The position numbers and the translations under genes are program-made. A stretch of 8,981 nt of DNA from Bacteroidota bacterium. Lineage in GTDB: Bacteria; Bacteroidota; Bacteroidia; Flavobacteriales_D; Crocinitomicaceae. The stretch lies in NCBI GenBank assembly GCA_016866375.1, contig VGMK01000073.1, forward strand, positions 1 through 8,981. Direction: 5' to 3'. Within the stretch, counting starts at the first letter, position 1, and each line of letters opens with the position of its first letter. The notes under the pieces were generated by a model. The model saw only the letters and a list, made by a program, of their open reading frames with translations. It did not search any database and was not told where the DNA came from. Positions 1 to 6,794 of the stretch are shown in pieces.

Positions 1-1135
1 CAGGAACTACCATACCATTCTTTACGACGGGAGTTTCTTTTATTCCCCCTACAGCCATAATACAGCTATCGGGAGGATTTACGATGGCAGTAAAGGATTC
101 AATACCGAACATTCCAAGATTCGAAATGGTAAAGGTATTACCTTCCCAATCACTTGGTTGTAATTTTTTTTCTTTCGCGCGCTGCGCAAACTCTTTTACT
201 TCGGCTGAAATTTGCGTCAATTCCTTTGTATCTGCGAAACGTATTACGGGTACGATCAAGCCTTCGTCAACAGCCACTGCCACTCCAATGTGTACATGTT
301 GATTGCGTCGAATTACATCGCCAAGCCAAGAACTATTTACCGCCGGGTGCTTTTTTAAGGCATTCGCAACAGACTTGACAACCATGTCGTTAAATGAAAT
401 TTTTACTTCAGCCACCGTATTCAAGGATTTACGCAGAGCGATAGCGTTATCCATGTCAATATCTAAAGTCAAATAGAAATGCGGAGCAGTAAATTTACTG
501 TCTGACAGGCGTTTAGCAATTGTTTTTCGCATTTGACTAACCGGTTCGTCATGAAATGCTTCAATTCCCGGGGTTATAGTCTTGTTGGATTTTCCCGTTG
601 ACGTGTACGGCACATAGTGATCAACATCCCTTTTTGTTATCCTGCCGCCTTCACCTGTTCCCGATACATAGCCAATATCAATTCCTTTCTCTTCTGCTAA
701 TTTTTTTGCCAATGGTGAGGCAAAAATACGCCCGTTAGAGGGCGCAGCTGTGTGTGAGACAACAGCAGCATTTGGTTTTTCTACAACTGGTGTAATTGTC
801 GGTGCGCTAGGTTTGGGTTGTTCAGTAGACTTTTCGATTTCCTTTAACTCTTCGACGGGTGAAGGACTTGAAGATAGAAGAGAAGTTACGTCCTCTCCAG
901 CTTGACCTATGATGGCAAGAATCGTATTCACTGGTGCAGATTTTCCAACCTCAACGCCAATGTGCAAAAGAACCCCGTCAAAGAAGGATTCAAATTCCAT
1001 GGTAGCTTTGTCTGTTTCAATTTCAGCTAAAACTTCACCTGATTTAACCACTTCACCTACTTTCTTATTCCAAGCAGCAACAACCCCTTCTGTCATGGTG
1101 TCGCTCAATTTGGGCATGTATACGATTTCTGCCAT
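1..1135 (-). CDS. pdhC: Pyruvate dehydrogenase E2, dihydrolipoamide acetyltransferase (partial, C-terminus off window)
   Basis: E2 core of the cytoplasmic pyruvate dehydrogenase complex; it passes the acetyl group from E1 via lipoyl-lysine to CoA. The reading frame is open from ATG at 1135 to the window edge (378 residues). Residues 1-77 form one lipoyl domain with the lipoylation motif ETDKAT (Lys43). A Pro/Ser/Glu-rich linker (about 85-135) follows, then a peripheral-subunit-binding domain (about 137-172, FASPLAKKLA...GTGEGGRITKRDV), then the acyltransferase domain from about 195. That domain contains SFNDMVVK, EGLIVPVI and TISNLGMFGI, all typical of the family. The catalytic DHRxxDG segment lies near the C-terminus and should be in the missing last 40-50 residues (inferred). 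Only one lipoyl domain is present; many Bacteroidota E2 proteins have two. The start lies 4 bp after the pdhA stop, so the two genes are surely cotranscribed. 2-oxoglutarate or branched-chain E2 is less likely given the E1-alpha neighbour and the MPKLSDTMTEG N-terminus. Confidence 0.95.
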   Translation of the reverse strand, partial: MAEIVYMPKLSDTMTEGVVAAWNKKVGEVVKSGEVLAEIETDKATMEFESFFDGVLLHIGVEVGKSAPVNTILAIIGQAGEDVTSLLSSSPSPVEELKEIEKSTEQPKPSAPTITPVVEKPNAAVVSHTAAPSNGRIFASPLAKKLAEEKGIDIGYVSGTGEGGRITKRDVDHYVPYTSTGKSNKTITPGIEAFHDEPVSQMRKTIAKRLSDSKFTAPHFYLTLDIDMDNAIALRKSLNTVAEVKISFNDMVVKSVANALKKHPAVNSSWLGDVIRRNQHVHIGVAVAVDEGLIVPVIRFADTKELTQISAEVKEFAQRAKEKKLQPSDWEGNTFTISNLGMFGIESFTAIVNPPDSCIMAVGGIKETPVVKNGMVVP

Positions 1136-1139
1136 GTCT

Positions 1140-2195
1140 TTATGCTAAATATTCTTTAATGTAAGGATAATCTTGTTGTGTGTAAACATCTTTATAAATT
1201 TCATTTGCATCAGGATAGGGAGAGTTTTCTGCAAATTCAACCGATTCATCTATTTCTTTTTTAACCGATTGGTCAATGTCCTCAATTTCTTTCTGGGTCA
1301 ACCATTTATTTTTGATTATAACCTCCAAGCAATGTTCAATTGGGTCTTTCTCTATCCATTGATTCACCTCATCTTTCGTTCTGTATTTTTGAGGATCTGA
1401 CATGGAGTGACCTTTGTAACGATAAGTCCGAATGTCCAATAATGTGGGTCCATCTCCTCTCCGTGCTCTGTTGGCTGCTTCTTCTATGGCGTTATGTACG
1501 TCCTCGGGACTCATGCCATTGACAATTTTTGAGGGCATTTCATAGGAAAGCCCGATTTTTGATAAATCCAATACATTGGTTGTTCTTTCCACGGAGGTAC
1601 CCATCGCATAGTTGTTATTTTCAATTATAAAGATCACAGGGATTTTCCATAGCATGGCCATATTGAACGTTTCATGTAAAGATCCCTGCCGAACCGCGCC
1701 ATCACCCATAGACACAAATGCCACATTCTCCGTTCCATTATACATTTCTGCAAAAGCGACACCTGTTCCCATAGGTATTTGAGCTCCAACAATTCCGTGT
1801 CCACCCATAAAATTTTTCGACTTGTCAAAAAAGTGCATTGAGCCTCCTTTTCCTTTGGAACACCCGGTAGATCTTCCGAAAAGTTCAGCCATCAGTATTC
1901 TCGGGTCCGTTCCAAGTGCAATTGGATGCGCATGGTCTCTGTAGGCAGTCATGTGTTTGTCTGTTGGCCTGCAAGCACTGGCTGTTCCAACGGCGATTGC
2001 TTCTTGCCCTATGTATAGGTGACAGAATCCACCAAATTTTTGTTGAATATATAATTGCCCAGTTTTTTCCTCGAATTTTCGAATCAGAAGCATATCTCTA
2101 TACCATTTTAAGTATATTTCTTTTCCGAATTTAGCTGTTTTATTGTCAGTTTTTATCGTGTTTCTTGCATTGATTTTAGCTTCTTTTGTCGCCAT
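1140..2195 (-). CDS. pdhA: Pyruvate dehydrogenase E1 component, alpha subunit
   Basis: Thiamine-diphosphate-dependent alpha subunit of pyruvate dehydrogenase; with E1-beta it decarboxylates pyruvate and reductively acetylates the E2 lipoyl group. The 351 residues match the usual length. Visible family features are FEEKTGQLY and FCHLYIGQEA (about 41-66), the AYRDHAHP loop (84-91), the TPP/Mg motif beginning GDGAVRQG (164-171) and closing with ENNNYAMGT (192-200), and the loop YRYKGHSMSDPQKYR (258-272), which corresponds to the phosphorylation loop of mitochondrial E1-alpha. The lysine-rich first 25 residues look like the variable N-terminal tail seen in Bacteroidota homologues. ATG at 2195 is preceded by a TATATTTG element 17 bp upstream. 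No E1-beta gene is adjacent: the E2 gene follows directly, an arrangement known in Flavobacteriia, where pdhB is unlinked. Confidence 0.96.
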   Translation of the reverse strand: MATKEAKINARNTIKTDNKTAKFGKEIYLKWYRDMLLIRKFEEKTGQLYIQQKFGGFCHLYIGQEAIAVGTASACRPTDKHMTAYRDHAHPIALGTDPRILMAELFGRSTGCSKGKGGSMHFFDKSKNFMGGHGIVGAQIPMGTGVAFAEMYNGTENVAFVSMGDGAVRQGSLHETFNMAMLWKIPVIFIIENNNYAMGTSVERTTNVLDLSKIGLSYEMPSKIVNGMSPEDVHNAIEEAANRARRGDGPTLLDIRTYRYKGHSMSDPQKYRTKDEVNQWIEKDPIEHCLEVIIKNKWLTQKEIEDIDQSVKKEIDESVEFAENSPYPDANEIYKDVYTQQDYPYIKEYLA

Positions 2196-2212
2196 TTATT
2201 GATTTTAATCTA

Positions 2213-2220
2213 CAAATATA
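2213..2220 (-). promoter_or_regulatory. Candidate -7 promoter element of pdhA-E2 operon
   Basis: On the minus strand the sequence reads TATATTTG, an exact match to the Bacteroidota primary-sigma -7 consensus TAnnTTTG, 17 bp before the pdhA ATG. No clear TTG-type -33 element was found at the usual distance, so the call rests on the -7 match and its position in the 153-bp gap between lgt and pdhA. Confidence 0.5.
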
Positions 2221-2348
2221 AAAGTAAATTACGAAACTGATTAATGTTCGAGGTACGCATGTAATTCAGGCCTTAAGATAAAATCAAATGAATCGTATGT
2301 TCGAAGGTGAGTCTTTCAATGGTAAACTCGTTAAAAACGTCAAACACA

Positions 2349-3212
2349 TTAATTTTTTACGCCAGCTGGAGGTGTTGGTGGAAACGGAGGTACTTGATTT
2401 GAACGGTAGAGTAAATAAATTCCTGCGAGCACCAGAGGTATGCTTAACCACTGCCCAGTATTTAGTCCGGTAGAAACGGCAATGGAATTGTCGTTGGCGG
2501 TTTGTCCTAGTTTAACAAATTCGACCAGAAAACGCGCACCAAAGATGAAGATTAAGAAATAGCCAAAAATAACCCCCGGCTGTTTCCATTTTTCCAATTT
2601 CCAATACATATACATGAGGGTGATGAATGAAAATAAATATAAAATTGCCTCATACAGTTGCGCAGGGTGTCGGGGGCTTGGATCGAAATATCCAATTTCC
2701 TCGTTGAAATAATACTGAAATTTAAATGCCCAGGGAACATCTGTTGGATCTCCGACAATTTCGTGATTCACTAAATTTCCCAGACGAATAAAACATCCCG
2801 CAATGGCAATTGCAGGTGCTATTCTATCCAAAATCCACAGATAAGGTTTCTTAACCACTTTTCTTGAGTAATACCAAAGTGCTATTAAAATCATCACTGC
2901 TGCTCCGTGACTTGCTAGACCACCTTCCCAGACCTTCAAAATTTCTCCAGGGTTACTAAAATAACCCTCTGGTCCCCAGTAAGGACCGTAGAAAAACACA
3001 TGACCAAGTCTTGCTCCGATAATAGTGGAGAGGACCATGTATAAAACAAGTCGATCCATAGATTTTTCAGGTACACCCTCCTTTTTAAATATAGCATTCA
3101 CGACGAAATAACCACACGTTAAACCACCCACAAATAGTAATCCGTACAAATTGGGCGTTTTCAGCCCTTCCATAAGTTGAGAATCAACAGTCCAATTTAT
3201 CGCTAACCACAC
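2349..3212 (-). CDS. lgt: Phosphatidylglycerol-prolipoprotein diacylglyceryl transferase
   Basis: Inner-membrane enzyme that moves diacylglycerol from phosphatidylglycerol to the lipobox cysteine of prolipoproteins, the first step of lipoprotein maturation. The 287 residues contain several hydrophobic segments (about 22-40, 55-75, 102-114, 131-146, 188-204, 213-232, 252-270). Recognisable Lgt features are Tyr23 in the N-terminal YGLLF motif, His102-Gly103, the signature IRLGNLVNHEIVG (142-154; Arg143, Asn146, Glu151, Gly154, whose numbers coincide with the E. coli residues as I remember them), HPAQLYE (182-188) and Arg227 in GARFLVEF. The start codon is GTG (3210-3212); it is preferred because it restores the conserved INW N-terminus, whereas the next ATG (Met14) would remove it. 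The start lies inside the end of trhO, a 29-bp overlap that suggests translational coupling. The Pro-rich tail PPFPPTPPAG at the C-terminus is unusual but plausible. Confidence 0.96.
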   Translation of the reverse strand: MWLAINWTVDSQLMEGLKTPNLYGLLFVGGLTCGYFVVNAIFKKEGVPEKSMDRLVLYMVLSTIIGARLGHVFFYGPYWGPEGYFSNPGEILKVWEGGLASHGAAVMILIALWYYSRKVVKKPYLWILDRIAPAIAIAGCFIRLGNLVNHEIVGDPTDVPWAFKFQYYFNEEIGYFDPSPRHPAQLYEAILYLFSFITLMYMYWKLEKWKQPGVIFGYFLIFIFGARFLVEFVKLGQTANDNSIAVSTGLNTGQWLSIPLVLAGIYLLYRSNQVPPFPPTPPAGVKN

Positions 3213-4296
3213 TTTTTACTTGTTTTAATTGTTCAACCAAAGGTAAAGGTTTTTCATTATTAGGTTTAAATTTTAGTTTTTCCGATCTTCCTTTCTTGAA
3301 AATTTTGTTACTATTATTATTTCCTTTTCTCAGTTCTTTTTGTAATTCCTCGGGTAAATGAATCATATCTAAACATTCGTCTGAACAACAGTTTCCCATT
3401 TTTTCTTTACAATCGTTGCATTGGATGAATAGTAAATGACAGGCATCATTTAAACAATTGGTGTGCGTATCTGCAGGTGCTCCACATTGATGACAAACAG
3501 AAATTATATCTTCTGAAATACGTTCCCCTCTGCGTTCATCAAACACAAAATTTTTTCCGATGAATTTATTTTCCAGTCCATTTTCTTTGCAATCGTTGGC
3601 ATACTTTATAATGCCACCTTCTAATTGATGTACATTTTTAAAGCCTTTATGTTTAAACCAAGCGGAAGCTTTTTCACAGCGAATCCCTCCGGTGCAGTAC
3701 ATCACAATATTTTTATCCTCATTTCCTTTAAGGTAATTTTCTTCAATATATGGCAATGATTCTTTGAAAGTGTCCACATCGGGAAGAATAGCGCCTTTAA
3801 AATGACCGACTTCCGACTCATAATGATTTCTAAAGTCAATCAATAAGGTTTCCTCAGCGTCTGTGAGTTTATTAAATTCCTCGGCATTCAAGTGAATTCC
3901 TTTGTTGGTAACATCAAAGGTTTCATCATTTAATCCATCTGCTAGAATTTTGTCGCGCACCTTGATTTTCAACTTCAAAAATGGAAATTCAGCTTCGCTT
4001 TCGTCAACAGCAAAATTTAATCGAATGCCATTCAAAAAATCAATTTCATACAATTCCTCCCTAAATTGAGCGATATTTTTAGTTGGAACGGCAATTTGGG
4101 CATTGATTCCTTCTTTAGCTACGTAAGTCCTTCCGACCACATCTAATTTTGACCACATCAAGAAAAGGTGATCTCTAAATAACCGAGGATTAACAATCTT
4201 TGCGTATTGATAAAACGAGATAGTGACAAACTCATGACCTACCTCGCGCAAATGTTGTTCTAGTTCCTCCTTATTTAACGTATTCCACAGGTGCAT
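3184..4296 (-). CDS. trhO: Oxygen-dependent tRNA uridine(34) hydroxylase, rhodanese family
   Basis: Homologue of E. coli TrhO (YceA), which uses O2 to make 5-hydroxyuridine at wobble position 34 of certain tRNAs. The 370 residues show the family order: an N-terminal domain with ISFYQYAKI (26-34) and GRTYVAKEGINAQIAVP (55-71), a rhodanese domain with LIDFRNHYESEVGHFKGAI (152-170) and the active-site loop CTGGIRCEKA (Cys201, Cys207), then a Cys-rich C-terminal segment. The latter begins VFDERRGERISEDI and has Cys at 268, 271, 281, 286, 293, 296, 303, 304 and 308, typical of the rhodanese C-terminal domain and suited to zinc binding. The last 50 or so residues are a basic, low-complexity tail. 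It is first in a trhO-lgt pair and has a good -7 element upstream. Activity is inferred from the family; a generic sulfurtransferase role is less likely. Confidence 0.93.
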   Translation of the reverse strand: MHLWNTLNKEELEQHLREVGHEFVTISFYQYAKIVNPRLFRDHLFLMWSKLDVVGRTYVAKEGINAQIAVPTKNIAQFREELYEIDFLNGIRLNFAVDESEAEFPFLKLKIKVRDKILADGLNDETFDVTNKGIHLNAEEFNKLTDAEETLLIDFRNHYESEVGHFKGAILPDVDTFKESLPYIEENYLKGNEDKNIVMYCTGGIRCEKASAWFKHKGFKNVHQLEGGIIKYANDCKENGLENKFIGKNFVFDERRGERISEDIISVCHQCGAPADTHTNCLNDACHLLFIQCNDCKEKMGNCCSDECLDMIHLPEELQKELRKGNNNSNKIFKKGRSEKLKFKPNNEKPLPLVEQLKQVKSVVSDKLDC

Positions 4297-4324
4297 ACTA
4301 TGTTTGTTTAAATAATTTGGAAGG

Positions 4325-4332
4325 CAAAGTTA
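4325..4332 (-). promoter_or_regulatory. Candidate -7 promoter element of trhO-lgt
   Basis: The minus strand reads TAACTTTG, an exact match to TAnnTTTG, 28 bp before the trhO ATG. It sits in the 111-bp gap between the divergent trhO and aminotransferase genes. A TTTT run about 20 bp further upstream could act as a poor -33 element; no TTG is present there. Confidence 0.5.
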
Positions 4333-4407
4333 TAATTAATTTCTCATTTTTTAAAATTGAGAATAACGTCATTCCAGCCTAAAATGATAATGCTTATATT
4401 CGTCGTC

Positions 4408-5739
4408 ATGAACAAAATTCAAGATCAATTAAAAGTAAAAACGGAGGCCACGCGAAAGTTAACTCAACAAAATCGAAAACATTTTGCATTGAATCGCGCC
4501 TCTGCTGGATTTACTACTGAACTTAAGGAAATTACCTTTACCTTATTAAGCGATTCATCTGAGGGAGCGTACCTTTTGGATGTCGATGGTAACCAATACA
4601 TTGATTTAACCATGGGATTTGGATCGATTTTATTTGGCCACAATTATGCGCCGATTAGAGAAGCCATTGAACGTCAGTTGAGGCAACACTGGTCAGTTGG
4701 TCCCATGACACCCTTAGCGGGTGAATTGGCAACAAAAATCCATGAGGTTACAGGAGTTGAGCGTGTCGCATTTTTTAATTCAGGAACTGAGGCTGTCATG
4801 GTGGCGCTTCGATTGGCTAAGGCCGTTACCAAGAAAAACAAGATTGTCTTTTTTAAAGGGGCTTACCACGGTACATTTGATACTTTACTTTCGTTGAAGA
4901 ATCATCCTGAGACGCAATTGGCACAGGAAATAGTTCCTGGCGTTACGCAATCAATTTTAAATGAATCCTATTTACTTGAATATGGACATGAAAACGCCTT
5001 GACTTTTGTGGAGCAACATGCGGATGAGATTGCAGCTGTGCTTGTAGAACCTGTTCAAAGTAGAAACCCATCCCTACAACCAAGAGATTTTTTGCATGAA
5101 TTAAGATCAATAACTGAACGGCTAAACATTGCATTGATTTTTGATGAGGTCATATGTGGTTTTCGAATTGGAGTAGGAGGTGCACAAGCCTTTTTTGACG
5201 TAAAAGCGGATTTAGTAACCTATGGAAAGGTAATCGGTGGTGGTTTGCCAATTGGAATAGTTGCCGGGAAATCTGACTATTTAGATGCAACAGATGGTGG
5301 TTTTTGGGAATATGGAGATGCATCCATTCCAAAGGTAAAACCTACCTTCGTTGCGGGAACATTTTGTCACCATCCCTTGGCCATGGCGGCATCCTTAAAG
5401 GTGTTAGAATTACTAACTGCCGATAATGAACAAGTTTTGAAAACCTTGAACGATAAAACCGAAAAGTTTTGTCAACAGCTCAATGCTTTTTTTGAAGAGG
5501 AACAATTTCCAATTTCCGTTTCGTATTTTGCCAGTTTATTTAGGTTTACGACACCTGGTAAATTGAGTTTGTTATACAACTACCTTCTAAACAATGGGGT
5601 GTATATTTGGGAGGGAAGAAATTGTTTTCTTTCGCCGGGCCATTCCGACGAGGTACTGTCACAGTTATTACAAAAAATAAAACAAAGTGCTTTCGAAATG
5701 GAAGCGGATGGAATTCTAAAAAGAAAAGCAATAAAATGA
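4408..5739 (+). CDS. PLP-dependent class-III aminotransferase, PKS/NRPS AMT-domain-like
   Basis: A fold-type I PLP enzyme of aminotransferase class III (443 residues); substrate unknown. Visible cofactor features are SGTEA (125-129, phosphate binding), GAYHG (151-155, aromatic residue stacking on PLP), Asp246 in FDEVICGFR (pyridine nitrogen), Lys274 in TYGKVIGGGLPIG (Schiff base) and AGTFCHHPLAMAA (316-328). The N-terminal part (KLTQQNRKHFAL...ASAGF, then DGNQYIDLTMGFG and LFGHN) recalls the aminotransferase domains embedded in hybrid PKS/NRPS proteins such as those for mycosubtilin and microcystin, more than ornithine or GABA aminotransferases; this is from memory. The start at 4408 is chosen because the frame further upstream begins with TTG (4357) and codes for a short segment (MIMLIFVV) unlike the family. 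The TGA stop overlaps the next gene's ATG (ATGA), so it heads a three-gene operon. Glutamate-1-semialdehyde aminomutase is an alternative but fits the motifs less well. Confidence 0.88.
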   Translation: MNKIQDQLKVKTEATRKLTQQNRKHFALNRASAGFTTELKEITFTLLSDSSEGAYLLDVDGNQYIDLTMGFGSILFGHNYAPIREAIERQLRQHWSVGPMTPLAGELATKIHEVTGVERVAFFNSGTEAVMVALRLAKAVTKKNKIVFFKGAYHGTFDTLLSLKNHPETQLAQEIVPGVTQSILNESYLLEYGHENALTFVEQHADEIAAVLVEPVQSRNPSLQPRDFLHELRSITERLNIALIFDEVICGFRIGVGGAQAFFDVKADLVTYGKVIGGGLPIGIVAGKSDYLDATDGGFWEYGDASIPKVKPTFVAGTFCHHPLAMAASLKVLELLTADNEQVLKTLNDKTEKFCQQLNAFFEEEQFPISVSYFASLFRFTTPGKLSLLYNYLLNNGVYIWEGRNCFLSPGHSDEVLSQLLQKIKQSAFEMEADGILKRKAIK

Positions 5740-6794
5740 ATAAAGAGATATTATTAACCGAGGATGAATTTGTAGTAGCAAAGTACGACGGAATTCCGGA
5801 GCATGTCGTTCATTTTTGGGAAAGAATTGCTTGGGGAAACGAAGGGGCTGTTTATCAAAATATGAAAGTCTCGTCGCACATTCCGCTCATTGTGAATCCC
5901 ACGCTTTTTGCAATTGAAAGGGATGAGCGCATACTCGGAACGGGTGTATTTAGTAACTTGGAAATCACCTCAGGTAGTGATGCGTATAATTGTCAATATG
6001 TTCGATATTTTGCCATGGATCCAGAAACAAGGGGTCAAGGCATTATGAAGCGATTTTCGTTACGCGGAATGCTGTTGGTTAGGGGTAGAGAAACGCGAAA
6101 AACTGTTTATTTTGCGTTGGTTGAACGTGGAAATAAGGCCTCATTCAAAGCTGTACAAAATACTGGTTATACACATGTTGGTACCATAAAAACTTTTGGA
6201 TTTAGTCGGTTTTTCCCTGGGAAAGTTAATTTTAGTCGTTTAACGGATGCAACAGATAAGGAGCTCATGTTGACAAAATTGAAGGAATTCTATAAAAACC
6301 ATTCTCTGGTGCAATTCAATCCTGTTTTCCTTGACAATCAGTATGTGGTTATTAGAGATCAAGCAGGTGAAATTTTGGCCGGCTGTCAATACCATCGTTG
6401 TCATTGGAAAGTAAATCGATTACCCGGTAAAACAGGAAAGTTACTCTTGAAACTATTACCAAAGATTCCTTTATTGAATAAAATTTTCAATCCTGAAAAA
6501 TTTGAATTTCTAGCATTCGAAGCCATCTATTTTCAGTTGGGAAAAGAACATTTGCTCGAGCAATTATTTGAAAGTATGCTTCACGAAGAAAAATTAAACG
6601 CTGCCATGTTTTGGTTAGATGAAAAGGATCCCTTGGTAGCGATAATTGGTCGTACATTTTCTTTGGGATTGATTCATGGTTTTCTAAAGAAAAATGATGT
6701 TTGCATGATGCAAGATTACCATGGTTTGAGTGAACAAGAAATCCAAGATTTTACTGCTCGACCGTATTATGCTTCAGCTTTTGATTATGCCTAA
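5736..6794 (+). CDS. GNAT-type acyltransferase, two-part
   Basis: The 352-residue protein has an N-terminal GNAT domain (about 10-160). The acyl-CoA-binding motif A is seen in YVRYFAMDPETRGQGIMKRF, with the R/Q-x-x-G-x-G/A type core RGQGIM (99-104), and motif B in RGNKASFKAVQNTGY (131-145). The second half (about 190-335) again alternates strands and helices like a GNAT fold (VVIRDQAGEILAG, FEAIYFQLG, NAAMFWLDE) but has no clear motif A, so it may be a degenerate second GNAT or a substrate-binding half. A CxxHxCH cluster (Cys217, His220, Cys222, His223) could bind a metal or be chance. The start at 5736 shares ATGA with the aminotransferase stop; the same frame is open back to 5607, but that part lies within the aminotransferase gene and looks like noise. 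The end overlaps the next gene by 8 bp. A role in acylating the amine made by the first enzyme is an inference from context. Confidence 0.82.
   Translation: MNKEILLTEDEFVVAKYDGIPEHVVHFWERIAWGNEGAVYQNMKVSSHIPLIVNPTLFAIERDERILGTGVFSNLEITSGSDAYNCQYVRYFAMDPETRGQGIMKRFSLRGMLLVRGRETRKTVYFALVERGNKASFKAVQNTGYTHVGTIKTFGFSRFFPGKVNFSRLTDATDKELMLTKLKEFYKNHSLVQFNPVFLDNQYVVIRDQAGEILAGCQYHRCHWKVNRLPGKTGKLLLKLLPKIPLLNKIFNPEKFEFLAFEAIYFQLGKEHLLEQLFESMLHEEKLNAAMFWLDEKDPLVAIIGRTFSLGLIHGFLKKNDVCMMQDYHGLSEQEIQDFTARPYYASAFDYA

Noticed and set aside
84..1148. Plus-strand open frames (84-302, 154-378, 909-1148)
   Set aside because: They lie opposite the E2 gene, whose minus-strand frame shows clear lipoyl, subunit-binding and catalytic domains; the plus-strand products have no recognisable features.
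1173..2134. Plus-strand open frames and one minus-strand frame within pdhA
   Set aside because: All are contained in the well-supported pdhA gene and look like translations of its complement or shifted frame.
2284..2349. 21-codon minus-strand ORF whose ATG overlaps the lgt stop codon (TAATG)
   Set aside because: The overlap is suggestive, but the product is short, has no recognisable features and could easily occur by chance.
4357..4407. Upstream extension of the aminotransferase starting with TTG, or with ATG at 4384 or 4390
   Set aside because: The added residues do not resemble the family N-terminus, and the KLTQQNR segment that does is already covered by the start at 4408.
5607..5735. 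Upstream extension of the GNAT protein in the same frame
   Set aside because: It lies wholly inside the aminotransferase gene and reads like an out-of-frame translation; the ATG at 5736 forms a classic ATGA junction.
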